Of a stretch of DNA of 64,000 nucleotides, positions 1 to 8,872 are shown piece after piece. Positions within the stretch are counted from its first letter, which is position 1; the number at the start of each line of letters is the position of its first letter. Source of the stretch: Acidobacteriota bacterium (GTDB taxonomy: Bacteria; Acidobacteriota; Vicinamibacteria; Vicinamibacterales; CAVVIG01); contig QHWB01000045.1 in the NCBI GenBank assembly GCA_003222395.1, forward strand, positions 1-64,000. Reading direction: 5' to 3'. The position numbers were made by a program, and so were the translations under genes. Below the pieces are notes generated by a model. It had not been told where the DNA came from and did not search any database. It worked only from the letters and a program-made list of their open reading frames with translations.

Positions 1-54
1 TCGAGGCAGGCCGGGCGTGGCATCGGCTCGATTGAAGTGAAGGGGATGAAGATT

Positions 55-789
55 ATGAGAAGAGTGTGTTTCGCCGCCGCCGTGATCGTGCTCGCCGGAG
101 CCGGTCGCGCGGCGGCACAGAGCACGATCGCCTTTGGCCCGCACGACTTCAGCGCGGGTTCGGCGATTCGCAACACCGACGCGAGTATCAACGGTCAAAC
201 GTGTGTCTTCTGTCACACGCCACACGAGGGGAGCGTCAACGTTCCGCTGTGGAACCGCAGTTCATCGACGAGCACGTATCAGGTGTACGCGAGCTCGACG
301 ATGGACGCGGCGGCGCCCACGTCGGCGGCAATCCAGAGCGGCGTGTCGGGTGCGTGTATGAGCTGCCACGACGGCAGCATCGCGATCGACGTGCTGGCGA
401 ACCTGTCCGGCGTGGCGCACGCCGCCAGCGTCGCCTTCACACGGCAGGCGACGGCAAAGGCGACGTACTCGGCGAGCGGCACCGGTACGAACAACATCCT
501 GTCGGCCGGCTCGCCATTCCTGGGCACCGACCTGCGCAACGACCATCCGATCACGATCATCTACGAGACCTCCCGTGCCGCGACACCGACGCAGTTCGTC
601 ACCCAGGCGATCTCGGGGACGAAGATCACCGTCGGCACCAACCTGCCGCTGCCGCTGTACGGCTCGTCGACGGCGACAGCAACCGTCGAGTGCGCGAGCT
701 GCCACAACCCGCACAACAACGCGTTGGGCTCGTTCCTCCGGAAATCGAATGCCGGAAGCGCCTTGTGCCTGACGTGCCACATCATGTGA
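55..789 (+). CDS. Secreted tetraheme c-type cytochrome (doubled-CXXCH family, OmcE-like candidate)
   Basis: Predicted exported electron-transfer protein of 244 residues. A signal peptide (about residues 1-22, ending AAAQ) precedes four CXXCH heme sites: CVFCH near 50, CMSCH near 101, CASCH near 213 and CLTCH near 238. The mature chain has nine histidines, four in the heme motifs and five others (PHD, TPHE, VAHA, NDHP, NPHN), so bis-His ligation of all hemes is possible. I chose the ATG at 55 because AAGGGG lies 9 nt upstream; in-frame GTG 37 and ATG 46 are alternatives. It resembles the first four-heme module of the large cytochrome at 4716. It heads an operon with PpiC, beta-barrel and NHL genes. 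The match to filament-forming tetraheme cytochromes such as Geobacter OmcE is inference from length, heme number and motif context. Confidence 0.85.
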   Translation: MRRVCFAAAVIVLAGAGRAAAQSTIAFGPHDFSAGSAIRNTDASINGQTCVFCHTPHEGSVNVPLWNRSSSTSTYQVYASSTMDAAAPTSAAIQSGVSGACMSCHDGSIAIDVLANLSGVAHAASVAFTRQATAKATYSASGTGTNNILSAGSPFLGTDLRNDHPITIIYETSRAATPTQFVTQAISGTKITVGTNLPLPLYGSSTATATVECASCHNPHNNALGSFLRKSNAGSALCLTCHIM

Positions 790-816
790 AAGATGCCGGT
801 TTCGAGCACCTGACGT

Positions 817-843
817 CCGGGGAGGAGCGCATCTCCTCCCCGG
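817..843 (+). promoter_or_regulatory. Intercistronic GC-rich hairpin
   Basis: An 11-bp perfect inverted repeat (CCGGGGAGGAG at 817-827 and CTCCTCCCCGG at 833-843) with a 5-nt loop lies between the tetraheme cytochrome stop and the PpiC start. No T-run follows, so it is not a classical intrinsic terminator. It could partly attenuate read-through or protect the 3' end of the cytochrome mRNA. The right arm ends 14 nt before the ATG at 858. Confidence 0.6.
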
Positions 844-857
844 GCTTTGAGACACCT

Positions 858-1877
858 ATGCGTATTCAGCTTGTAGGTTTGATACATCTGGTCCTGAGCG
901 TGTCGGTGATGGCGCAGCTCACGCCGGTGCCATCGCACAACTCACGCCGTTCGTCGCCGCCGGACGGCGCCGTCGTGGCGCGCGTGAACGGCGTGCCGAT
1001 TCTCGGCGGCGACCTCACAGCCGCGTTAAACACTCTCGTCCCGCTCACCTCGTACCACGAGAACGTGAAGCCCGAGAAGATGGACGAACTGCGCGGGCGC
1101 GCGCTCGACGGCCTCATCGACGAAGAGCTTCGTTATCAGGAAGCCGTACGGCTGAAGGTGCAGGTGCCGCCGGCGGAAGTCGAGCAGGCGCTCGACCGCG
1201 CGCGGAAGGCGTACCGCACCGCGGAAGAATTCGAACGCGCGCGCCACGAGTCGGGCGCGACGATGCCGCAGCTGCGCTCGAGCATCCTGCGCGCGCTGAT
1301 AATCCGCAAAACGTACGAACAGGTCGTCGGCAGCAAGTGCGCCGTCAGCGAAGACGACGCCACGACCTATTACCGCGAGAACACCGCGCGCTTCGTGCTC
1401 CCCGAGCAGGTGCGCACGTCGATCATCACGATCGGCGTCGAACGGTCGGCGTCGCCGCGCGAATGGGAGCGGGCGCGGCACGAAGCGGAGGACCTCGCGC
1501 AACGGATCGCCGCCGGGGCATCGTTCGAAGCGCTCGCCCGCGAGCACTCGTCCGATCCCAGCAAGACGAAGGGCGGCGATCTCGGATTCGTCCATCGCGG
1601 TCAGCTGATTGACGAATTCGAGCGCGCGCTGACCCCGCTGCGTCCCGGCCAGGTGAGCCCGGTCGTGCAAACGATCTACGGCTTCCACCTGCTGCGGCTC
1701 GTCGAGATCCGGTCGTCGACCCAGAAGACGTTTGCGGAAATGAAATCGACGATCGTGCGCGACCTGACCGAGACGCGTTGCAATCAGGCGAGCGCCGAGT
1801 GGTCGAAACGGCTGCGCAAGGCCGCGAGCATCGAGATCGTCGACGAACGCCGTCCCGGCGCGAGGATGGCGGGTTGA
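858..1877 (+). CDS. Secreted PpiC/SurA-type peptidyl-prolyl cis-trans isomerase
   Basis: A 339-residue periplasmic or membrane-tethered foldase. A hydrophobic export signal (about residues 1-20) is followed by a SurA-N-like helical region (about 35-170) with the ARVNGVPI segment typical of the family, then a parvulin rotamase domain (about 180-280) with the usual HSSDPS, GGDLGFV and GFHLLRL blocks. It probably helps fold or export the neighbouring cytochromes and beta-barrel. The downstream barrel gene starts inside this gene's stop (TTGA overlap), so translation is likely coupled. The start is the ATG at 858; the frame is open upstream but that part is arginine-rich shadow sequence over the cytochrome gene. 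Family assignment is firm; client proteins are inferred from context. Confidence 0.88.
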   Translation: MRIQLVGLIHLVLSVSVMAQLTPVPSHNSRRSSPPDGAVVARVNGVPILGGDLTAALNTLVPLTSYHENVKPEKMDELRGRALDGLIDEELRYQEAVRLKVQVPPAEVEQALDRARKAYRTAEEFERARHESGATMPQLRSSILRALIIRKTYEQVVGSKCAVSEDDATTYYRENTARFVLPEQVRTSIITIGVERSASPREWERARHEAEDLAQRIAAGASFEALAREHSSDPSKTKGGDLGFVHRGQLIDEFERALTPLRPGQVSPVVQTIYGFHLLRLVEIRSSTQKTFAEMKSTIVRDLTETRCNQASAEWSKRLRKAASIEIVDERRPGARMAG

Positions 1878-3673
1878 TCGAACCGATCGCGCTGCGGGCG
1901 TCGATCGCCTGCCTCTTCGTGCTCGTTCCGGTGGTGCTCGCCGCGCAAAGCATCGACGGTACGGCCGACTGGGGCTATGGCCGTTCGACGTACCGCACCG
2001 GCGACGAGCAGACGACGAACAGTTCGTTCATGCAGGGCTATACGCTCGGCTACCGATCGTCGTTCTGGGATCCGCGCTTTCTGACTTATGCCGGGGAGCT
2101 GACGTTCAACAGGAACACGTTGACGTTCGGCCAGGACGAGGGCGCATCGAAGCAGACGGGATTCAAAGTGACGGCGAATCTGTTCCCGACGCGACCGTTT
2201 CGCGCGTCGATACACGGATCGCGTCAGATCGGCGGCGAATCGGCGAACTATCCGGAATCGAGCGCCATGCGCGGCGGGCTGGTGCTGGCGGCCGGATCGA
2301 CACCTGAACTGAGGACCGAACGGTCGGAGTTCGGCGTCAACTGGCAGCTCACGGGCAAGTCGATGCCGCGCGTGGAGCTGAGCTACCAGGAAGGTACGGC
2401 GACGATCGCCGCCGGCTCGCTCGATGCCGTGCAGCAGCAGAGCTCGCTCCAGGCGCTCGTCGCGCGCGAGGGGCCGCGCCTCAGCAACACGCTTCGCTAT
2501 CAGCGCAGCGCGTTCGACAACGGCGTTTCACAGGCGTTCCGGCAGCGGTACAGCGACCTTGGGTACGAGCTCGTGGCGCGGGCCAGCGATCGAACCTGGG
2601 GGACTGTGCGTGCCGGCCGGCGCACCACCTTTTCGCTGTTCGACGTCCCGGCGCAATTCACCGACATCGGCATCGCCAGCTACCATCCGCCGCCGGGTGG
2701 CGAAATCGACCTTCTGTACGGGACGGCCACGCTCGCGCACCAGGCGAACGAGGGTCTTTCCGCCGACATGAGCGTCGGCTTCGATCGCGAGCAATCGGAC
2801 GTCGGCGGCACGACCGCGCTCCTCGCAACCGCAACGACGCAGTATCGGCCGTTGACCGGCGTCACGCTGCACGGCAGCGGAACCTACGGCGATCGCGGTC
2901 AGGAGACACCCGGCACGCGGCTCGTCGTGCTGACGCGCGGCGTCGCGACCGGCGCCGAATACAGTCTCGTTCTCCGCCTCCTGCGCGCCGGCGCCGCGTA
3001 TGAAGTCGGCCGCGGCTGGAACACGAGCGAGCACGGGCTCAACGGCGCGTCGCGCCTGTGGCGCGGACGCGCCGAGGCGGGGACCGGCGTGCTTCGCTTC
3101 GTGCAGCTCAACGTCGGCTACGACCAATCGCGATCGGTCGACGATCTGCTGCCGTTCGGCAACCAGTGGCAGGAGCGCACGCACGCGAGCGCCCACAGTA
3201 CGCTGACCGCCCGCATCACGCTCGACGCCGGCTACGAAACGGCGTCGATCGAACGCGGCCTTGCGCCGGAGCTGTTTCGCACCCGCTATCGGCAGGCAAC
3301 CGGTGCGGTGTCGTTCGCGCTGACGCGCCAGCGGCAGCTGTCGTTCACCAGCGGCCGTTTCTTCAATCACTCGTTCGCGGCCGACGACAGCAACGAGTAC
3401 GTCGGGCTCGCGTTCAACGGTTCCCTGGTCGGGCCGCTTCGCCTCGCGCTCACCGTCCGGCGCGAGCACACGTTGTCAGCCGTGTCGCGGCTCGATCAGG
3501 ACGGCTACTACACCAACGGTGTGATCGAATACCGGGTTCGACTATTCACCTTCAGCCTCGAGCACCGGTACACCGATCTCGCGCTCGTGTATGCAGGCCG
3601 CCTCGAGCCGCTGACGTTCACCGGCAATCAGATCCTGTTCCGGGTAACCCGAAGATTCGGGCTCGCGCGCTGA
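1874..3673 (+). CDS. Putative outer-membrane beta-barrel protein of an electron-transfer locus
   Basis: About 599 residues. The TTG start at 1874 overlaps the PpiC stop by 4 nt and gives a typical signal peptide (hydrophobic core about residues 6-22, ending LAAQ). The rest alternates polar and hydrophobic residues in the pattern of transmembrane beta-strands, with many aromatic girdle residues and repeated basic-aromatic strand ends such as LRYQRS and LEHRYTDL. No plug domain or TonB box is seen. Between two multiheme cytochrome genes, a barrel of this size could be the porin part of a porin-cytochrome conduit (MtrB or OmbB analogue). I see no sequence signature that assigns a named family. 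The stop overlaps the next ATG (TGATG). Confidence 0.7.
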   Translation: MIEPIALRASIACLFVLVPVVLAAQSIDGTADWGYGRSTYRTGDEQTTNSSFMQGYTLGYRSSFWDPRFLTYAGELTFNRNTLTFGQDEGASKQTGFKVTANLFPTRPFRASIHGSRQIGGESANYPESSAMRGGLVLAAGSTPELRTERSEFGVNWQLTGKSMPRVELSYQEGTATIAAGSLDAVQQQSSLQALVAREGPRLSNTLRYQRSAFDNGVSQAFRQRYSDLGYELVARASDRTWGTVRAGRRTTFSLFDVPAQFTDIGIASYHPPPGGEIDLLYGTATLAHQANEGLSADMSVGFDREQSDVGGTTALLATATTQYRPLTGVTLHGSGTYGDRGQETPGTRLVVLTRGVATGAEYSLVLRLLRAGAAYEVGRGWNTSEHGLNGASRLWRGRAEAGTGVLRFVQLNVGYDQSRSVDDLLPFGNQWQERTHASAHSTLTARITLDAGYETASIERGLAPELFRTRYRQATGAVSFALTRQRQLSFTSGRFFNHSFAADDSNEYVGLAFNGSLVGPLRLALTVRREHTLSAVSRLDQDGYYTNGVIEYRVRLFTFSLEHRYTDLALVYAGRLEPLTFTGNQILFRVTRRFGLAR

Positions 3674-4719
3674 TGGTGCCGATTCGACGCACCATGTCGG
3701 TCCGCGCCGCGACCGCAGCGACGGTCGTTGCCGTCGCCCTGGCGTCGCCGCACGCCCAGACCGGCGGCGTCGAACGCGGCGGCCGAACCCGTGTCGCGGC
3801 CAGGAGCGTCGAGCGCGTGTGGCCCGATCCGCCGGCCCAGGCGCGCATCCGATTCGTGACCTCCCTGGTGCCGCAAACCTCGGCCAGGCGTTCGCTCCTC
3901 CGCAGGCTATGGACCGCGGTGTCCGGCGGAAGCGACGCGCCGGCGATGGCGCACCCCTACGGCATGGCGATGGGTCCGCTCGGCCGCCTCTACGTCACCG
4001 ACGCGGCCGGCCACGCCGTGCACGTGTACGACGTCCGCGCAGGCGGCTACTCGAAATTGAACGTCGACGGTGAATCGCTGATCGGTGTCGCCACGCTCGG
4101 CGGTCGTCTGTTCGTCACCGACTCCGTAGGCGGCAGCGTGATCTGTCTGAACGCCGCCGGACGGAAGCAGTGGGCCGTCGGCGCCGAAGCCGGACTCCAG
4201 CGACCGACGGGCATCGTCGCTGCGGACGATCGGCTGCATGTCGTCGACACGCTCGCTCACCGCATCGTCACGCTCAGCCCCGAGGGGCGCGTGATCGGGT
4301 CGTTCGGATCGCGCGGCAACGAGCCGGGTCAATTCAACTACCCGACCAACATCGCGCGCGATCGGAGCGGCCGGTTGTACGTGACCGACAGCATGAATTT
4401 CCGCGTCCAGATTCTGACGTCGGAGGGGCGCTACATCTCCGACTTCGGACGTGTCGGAGACGGCTCCGGCGACTTGAATCGACCGAAAGGCGTGGCCGTC
4501 GACGGCGAGGGTCATGTGTACGTGGTCGAGGGACTGCACGACGTCGTGCAGATCTTCGACAGCGAAGGTCACTTCCTTCTCAGTTTCGGAGAGCCGGGCC
4601 ACGGCGACGGGGAATTCTGGCTCGCGACCGGAATCGCGATCGTCGGCGATCGCATCTACGTGGCCGATTCCTCGAACGGACGCGTCGAAGTGTTCGACTA
4701 CCTGCGGGAGGAGCGGTGA
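3673..4719 (+). CDS. Secreted NHL-repeat beta-propeller protein
   Basis: 348 residues with a signal peptide (about 1-30). At least five or six NHL-type blades follow, from about residue 95 to the end, marked by recurring motifs such as GRLYVTD, RPTGIVAADDRLHVVD, GQFNYPTNIARD, GHVYVVE and DRIYVADSSNGRVEVF. NHL propellers act as protein-protein scaffolds and are often found near exported multiheme cytochromes, so a role in assembly or surface docking of the cytochromes is likely but inferred. The start overlaps the barrel stop by 1 nt and the end overlaps the next start (GTGA), placing the gene in the middle of a translationally coupled operon. Confidence 0.88.
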   Translation: MVPIRRTMSVRAATAATVVAVALASPHAQTGGVERGGRTRVAARSVERVWPDPPAQARIRFVTSLVPQTSARRSLLRRLWTAVSGGSDAPAMAHPYGMAMGPLGRLYVTDAAGHAVHVYDVRAGGYSKLNVDGESLIGVATLGGRLFVTDSVGGSVICLNAAGRKQWAVGAEAGLQRPTGIVAADDRLHVVDTLAHRIVTLSPEGRVIGSFGSRGNEPGQFNYPTNIARDRSGRLYVTDSMNFRVQILTSEGRYISDFGRVGDGSGDLNRPKGVAVDGEGHVYVVEGLHDVVQIFDSEGHFLLSFGEPGHGDGEFWLATGIAIVGDRIYVADSSNGRVEVFDYLREER

Positions 4720-6506
4720 GAGCGACGGCGGCGCTTTGCACGGCGTCCGCGGTGCTGGCGGCCGCAATCGCGCTCGAGTCGACGGCGCGCGCGCAGGTGC
4801 CGGTGTCTTCGCCGTCGAACAAGCACAATCTCTCCGTCAGCGGCACTGGAACCGTTCGTTCGACGGGAACGACCGAGATCTGCATCTTCTGCCACGCGCC
4901 GCACAACGCGAGCCCGTCGGCGCCGCTCTGGAACCAGACGCAGTCGGGCGTCACCTATACGCCCTACAGCAGCAGCACGATGGCGGCTTCTCCCGGCGCG
5001 CCGACCGGATCGGCGAAGCTGTGTCTGAGCTGCCACGACGGCACCGTCGCGATTGGGTCGACGCTGTCGCGAGGGTCGATCCCGATGACCGGCGTCGATG
5101 GGTCCGGACGGCTGACCGGCGCCGCGGCGATCGGATCGAACCTCTCCGACGACCATCCGATTTCGTTCGTGCCCGTCACGGGTTCGCAAATCGTCGCACC
5201 CCGGGCCGGCGATCCGGTGAAGCTCGACGACCACGGCATGCTGCAGTGCCGCAGCTGTCACGATCCGCACCAGCAGGACGTCGATCCGGTCACGAAGAAG
5301 TTCCTCGTCAAGAACAATTCGCAGTCGGCCTTGTGCCTCACCTGCCATCAGAAGACCTACTGGTCGTCGACGCCCGCGTCGCACCGAACATCCACGAAGA
5401 CGTACACGGCTGCGCAGGGAGCGCACACCGGCTATACGACTGTCGGGGCGAACGGATGCGAGAGCTGTCACAAGCCGCACACGGCCACCAACGCCAGCCG
5501 GATGTTGAAAGACGTCGAGGAGAAGAGCTGCGACGCGTGCCACGGATCGAGCGGCGTCGCGACGTCGAACATTGCCGCGGAATTCAACAAGGCCTATCAA
5601 CATCCCACGTACACCGTCACGCCGTCGGCGCACGATGCCTCGGAGTCGCCCGATTCAATCCTTTTCAAGATGCCGGAGACGACCGCCACCGCCGCGCGAC
5701 ACGCGGAATGCGCCGACTGCCACAACCCGCATGCGAGCCATGCGGCGGCAACGACTGCCCCCAAGGCGTCCGGTCGATTGGCGGGCGTGTGGGGGATCGA
5801 CAGCAACGGGCTGCGCGTGGAACCGAGCGGAACGCCGCCGTCGGTTCGCGAGTACGAGATCTGTTTGAAGTGTCACGGCGATTCGGCGAACAAGCAGCAG
5901 CCGGCGGGACCCTCTCCGCCGTACGCGAATCGCCAGGCCGCTCAGTTCAACAAACGGCTGCAATTCGATCCGGCAAATCCTTCATTTCACCCGGTCGAGG
6001 CGCCGGGACGCAGCACGTCGGTTCCGAGCCTGATCGCGCCGTGGTCGACGACCAGCACAATCTACTGCACCGACTGCCACGACAACGACACTGGTCCGAA
6101 GGCGCCCACGCCGGGCACCGGCCCGGCGGGGCCGCACGGCTCGAACTACAAGCACCTGCTCGTCGCGCGGTACGACATGGACAACGGCTCGCAGCTGGAG
6201 TCGGCCGCCGCGTATGCGCTCTGTTACAAGTGCCACGACCGGTCGAGCATTCTCTCGGACATCTCGTTCAAAAAGCACAACCGTCACCTCGTGAACGCGG
6301 CGGCCCCGTGCTCGGTGTGCCACGACTCGCACGGCATCAGCGCGACGCAGGGCACGACGACGAACAACAGTCGCTTGATCAACTTCGACAAACGATTCGT
6401 GTCGCCGAACGCGAGCGGGCTGCTTCGCTTCGAGGTCACGGGAGCCGGCAGCGGTCGCTGCTATCTGAATTGTCATGGGATTGAACATAACCCTCTCAGC
6501 TACTGA
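4716..6506 (+). CDS. Large exported multiheme c-type cytochrome (11 CXXCH plus one CXXXCH)
   Basis: 596 residues, GTG start overlapping the NHL stop by 4 nt. The signal peptide (about 1-28, ending ARAQ) is followed by eleven CXXCH sites: CIFCH (about 56), CLSCH, CRSCH, CLTCH, CESCH, CDACH, CADCH, CLKCH, CTDCH, CYKCH and CSVCH. A twelfth, unusual CYLNCH site (CX3CH) lies near residue 582. Residues to about 215 repeat the architecture of the tetraheme protein at 55-789 (paired CXXCH, SDDHPISF-like block, CRSCHDPH, ALCLTCH), so the protein looks like that module extended with eight more heme sites. Many CXXCH are followed by NPH, DPH, KPH or DSH, giving extra histidine ligands. It is likely periplasmic or outer surface and part of a long-range electron path with the upstream genes. 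Confidence 0.9.
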   Translation: MRATAALCTASAVLAAAIALESTARAQVPVSSPSNKHNLSVSGTGTVRSTGTTEICIFCHAPHNASPSAPLWNQTQSGVTYTPYSSSTMAASPGAPTGSAKLCLSCHDGTVAIGSTLSRGSIPMTGVDGSGRLTGAAAIGSNLSDDHPISFVPVTGSQIVAPRAGDPVKLDDHGMLQCRSCHDPHQQDVDPVTKKFLVKNNSQSALCLTCHQKTYWSSTPASHRTSTKTYTAAQGAHTGYTTVGANGCESCHKPHTATNASRMLKDVEEKSCDACHGSSGVATSNIAAEFNKAYQHPTYTVTPSAHDASESPDSILFKMPETTATAARHAECADCHNPHASHAAATTAPKASGRLAGVWGIDSNGLRVEPSGTPPSVREYEICLKCHGDSANKQQPAGPSPPYANRQAAQFNKRLQFDPANPSFHPVEAPGRSTSVPSLIAPWSTTSTIYCTDCHDNDTGPKAPTPGTGPAGPHGSNYKHLLVARYDMDNGSQLESAAAYALCYKCHDRSSILSDISFKKHNRHLVNAAAPCSVCHDSHGISATQGTTTNNSRLINFDKRFVSPNASGLLRFEVTGAGSGRCYLNCHGIEHNPLSY

Positions 6507-6839
6507 TCCGCGTTCGTCACGGCGGAAGGGATGGGACCACCGTCCGGCCGCCGACGTTCGCGTTTGTACGTTCGGGTTTTTCGCAGCTCCTCGTTCGCAG
6601 TCACACCCCCAGCGCTGCTCGGAACGCGCGAGGCTGCGGCATTCGAGGTCATCGCACGGAACGGTACGTGGCTCGTCCGTCACATCAATCGATGTGTTGA
6701 GGACGACGAGCCGGGCACGACGGTCGCCGCATCGCAAAGGGCGGACCCGTCGTGCGGCGCCGGAAGACGCGCGAAAAGTCCAGCGCGTGGACTGCACCAC
6801 CGGCATTCACTGGACGCGTAGTAACGCAGGGGGTGTGAG
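6507..6839 (+). other. Non-coding spacer, first copy of a duplicated segment
   Basis: No convincing gene. The last 70 nt resemble the sequence before the second lipoprotein (9230-9297), including a GCGTGGACTGCA / GCGCGGACTGCA block, so it belongs to the duplicated unit. A purine-rich CAGGGGGTGTGAG precedes the ATG at 6840 and can serve as ribosome binding site. Confidence 0.6.
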
Positions 6840-8453
6840 ATGAGGCGTTTTCGATTAGCAGCCACATGGGTGGCGATGATAGGCCTTGTGGCCTGTCAGG
6901 GCCGGACGCCAACCGCGCCGAGCGGCGGAACTGGCAATTCTCCGGCGAGCGTAGTACTTCACGACGACTCGGGTTCGCTGAGCGCGCAACTGACAGCGTC
7001 GCCGTCGACGATCAACTCTGGGCAGTCTTCGACCCTGACGTGGACCACGAACGACGCCGATTCTGCGTACCTGGATGGCGTCCAGGTGGCCAGGAGTGGA
7101 TCGAAGACCGTTTCTCCAACTGCGACGAAGACTTACACACTCGTCGCGGTCGACCACGACCAGCGCGTGTCGTCGAGCGCGACGGTCACGGTGTCGGGTA
7201 GCGGCTCGAGCGGCGGCAGCACTGAGCACGTTGAGGCACACCTCGTGGCGAGCCCAACGACGATCCAACCGGGACAGTCTTCAACGCTGACATGGACCAC
7301 AGACGACGCGGACCATGCGTACTTGAATGGCGTCGAAGTGTCGAGGTACGGATCCAAGACCGTCTCTCCAGCCAGCACCACCACCTACACGCTGGTCGCA
7401 GTGAACGGAACCCTGAAGGACTCATCGAGCGTCACGGTGACGGTGTCGGGCACGGCGCCGCCGCCTCCACCGGTAGCCACGCCGACCGCGTTGTTGACGC
7501 CGGCGTCGGCGACGATTGTAAGCGGCCAGTCGGTCACGTTGACGTGGGCCACGACGAACGCGACGTCGGTGACGATGAATGGCAGCGCCGTCGCTGCGAG
7601 CGGATCGCAGTCGTACTCGCCGACGGTCACGACGACCTACACGCTCGTGGCCAGCAACTCTGCCGGCTCGGTCACGGACACGACAACCGTAACGGTGAAC
7701 GCTCCTGCGCCGCCGCCGGTTGCAATGCCCACCGCAACGTTGACGCCGCCGTCGGCGACGATTACGAGCGGCCAGTCGGTGACGTTGACGTGGTCCACGA
7801 CGAACGCGACGTCGGTGACGATGAACGGCGTCGCCGTCGGCGCGAACGGATCGCAATCGTACTCGCCGACGGTCACGACGACCTACACGCTGGTGGCCAG
7901 CAACTCCGCGGGCTCGGTCACGGACACGACAACCGTGACGGTGAATGCGCCGATGCCCACCGCGCTAATCAACGCGATGCCGATGTCGATCCAGAGCGGC
8001 CAGAGCTCGACGCTCCAGTGGTCCAGCTCGAACGCGACGACTGTGACGTTGAACGGGTCGGCCGTCAGCGCGAGCGGATCGCGAATGGTCTCGCCGACTG
8101 CTACGACGACGTACACGCTGGTCGCCAGCAACTCGACCGGTTCGGTTCAGTCGGCGGTGACCGTGACCGTCACGGCTCCGGCGCCGGTGGGGCTCACCTA
8201 CGTGACCGACATCAAGCCGATCATGGACAGCAACTGCATCATGTGTCACGGCGGCCCACAGCCGACCGCGGGGCGTGATTTCTCGACGTACGCCGGCGTC
8301 ATGACCGTCGTCACGCCGGGCGATCCGAATTCGCGCATCATTCAGATGACGAGGACCGGCGGATCGATGCACTTCTACCTCAATCCGAACCCGGATGTAA
8401 GGGCGCAGACGATCTACGACTGGATCGTCACGTACGGCGCACCGCAGCAGTAA
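6840..8453 (+). CDS. Lipoprotein with five Ig-like repeats and a C-terminal monoheme cytochrome domain (copy A)
   Basis: 537 residues. A lipobox (IGLVAC, Cys about residue 19) predicts a lipid-anchored protein. Five Ig-like repeats of about 80-90 residues follow, each with SGQS(S/V)TLTW near its start and TTTYTLVASN or similar near its end, separated by Pro-rich linkers. The C-terminal domain (about 455-537) carries one heme site, CIMCH (about 466), and a conserved Met (GGSMHFYLN) that could be the distal ligand, as in planctomycete-type cytochrome domains. The layout suggests a stalk holding a heme away from the membrane. A diverged tandem copy lies at 9298. Two hairpins follow the stop. Acceptor or donor partners are inferred to be the upstream multiheme cytochromes. 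Confidence 0.82.
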   Translation: MRRFRLAATWVAMIGLVACQGRTPTAPSGGTGNSPASVVLHDDSGSLSAQLTASPSTINSGQSSTLTWTTNDADSAYLDGVQVARSGSKTVSPTATKTYTLVAVDHDQRVSSSATVTVSGSGSSGGSTEHVEAHLVASPTTIQPGQSSTLTWTTDDADHAYLNGVEVSRYGSKTVSPASTTTYTLVAVNGTLKDSSSVTVTVSGTAPPPPPVATPTALLTPASATIVSGQSVTLTWATTNATSVTMNGSAVAASGSQSYSPTVTTTYTLVASNSAGSVTDTTTVTVNAPAPPPVAMPTATLTPPSATITSGQSVTLTWSTTNATSVTMNGVAVGANGSQSYSPTVTTTYTLVASNSAGSVTDTTTVTVNAPMPTALINAMPMSIQSGQSSTLQWSSSNATTVTLNGSAVSASGSRMVSPTATTTYTLVASNSTGSVQSAVTVTVTAPAPVGLTYVTDIKPIMDSNCIMCHGGPQPTAGRDFSTYAGVMTVVTPGDPNSRIIQMTRTGGSMHFYLNPNPDVRAQTIYDWIVTYGAPQQ

Positions 8454-8475
8454 ACCGTAGACGGAACGACATTGA

Positions 8476-8510
8476 CCGACGCCCTCGGCAGTGACTGCCG
8501 GGGGCGTTCG
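8476..8510 (+). terminator. Hairpin after lipoprotein A
   Basis: Inverted repeat GACGCCCTCGGCAGT / ACTGCCGGGGGCGTT, 22 nt after the stop codon. No long T-run follows directly. It may act with the stronger hairpin just downstream. Confidence 0.5.
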
Positions 8511-8543
8511 TCAATCGACACGACAAGGGGATGAAGAGGACAT

Positions 8544-8588
8544 GTGCGGAAGCCGGTGATCCCGGCTTCCGCAGATGACGCTTTTTTA
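8544..8588 (+). terminator. Intrinsic terminator after lipoprotein A
   Basis: Stem TGCGGAAGCCGG / CCGGCTTCCGCA with a 5-6 nt loop, followed within 15 nt by a run of six T at 8582. The same stem sequence recurs after lipoprotein B (10565-10597), so it was duplicated with the gene. Confidence 0.7.
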
Positions 8589-8645
8589 CCGATCGCGGCC
8601 GCAGCTACAGCTTCGAGTCCTGCCGACGCTCTCGTCCTCGTACGC

Positions 8646-8872
8646 GGTCGCGCCATCTCATTGCTGGCGTCGGCTCCGTACGCTTGATGTGCCACCACTC
8701 CTACGGCGTCAGCGCAACGCATAGCACCTCTCTGAACAAACCGCCGCGCAGTCAAAGTTCGACGAACTATTCGTGTCGCCCAGCGGACACTGGTTCGATT
8801 TCGACGGGAGCAGGAAGCGGTCGGTGCTACCGGAATTGTGATGTGACGAAACACAATCCTGCCAGCCGCTGA
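8646..8872 (+). pseudogene. Decayed copy of the 3' end of the large multiheme cytochrome
   Basis: The translated remnant (most clearly 8686-8872) matches the last 75 or so residues of the cytochrome ending at 6506. Shared blocks are CH-S-GVSAT against CHDSHGISAT, TGAGSGRCY-NC against the identical TGAGSGRCYLNC, and KHNPAS against EHNPLS. Heme residues are lost: CSVCH became RLMCH and CYLNCH became CYRNCD. There is no start codon context or signal peptide. It lies in the same position relative to lipoprotein B as the intact cytochrome does to lipoprotein A, so it is the truncated left end of a tandem duplication. Confidence 0.8.
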
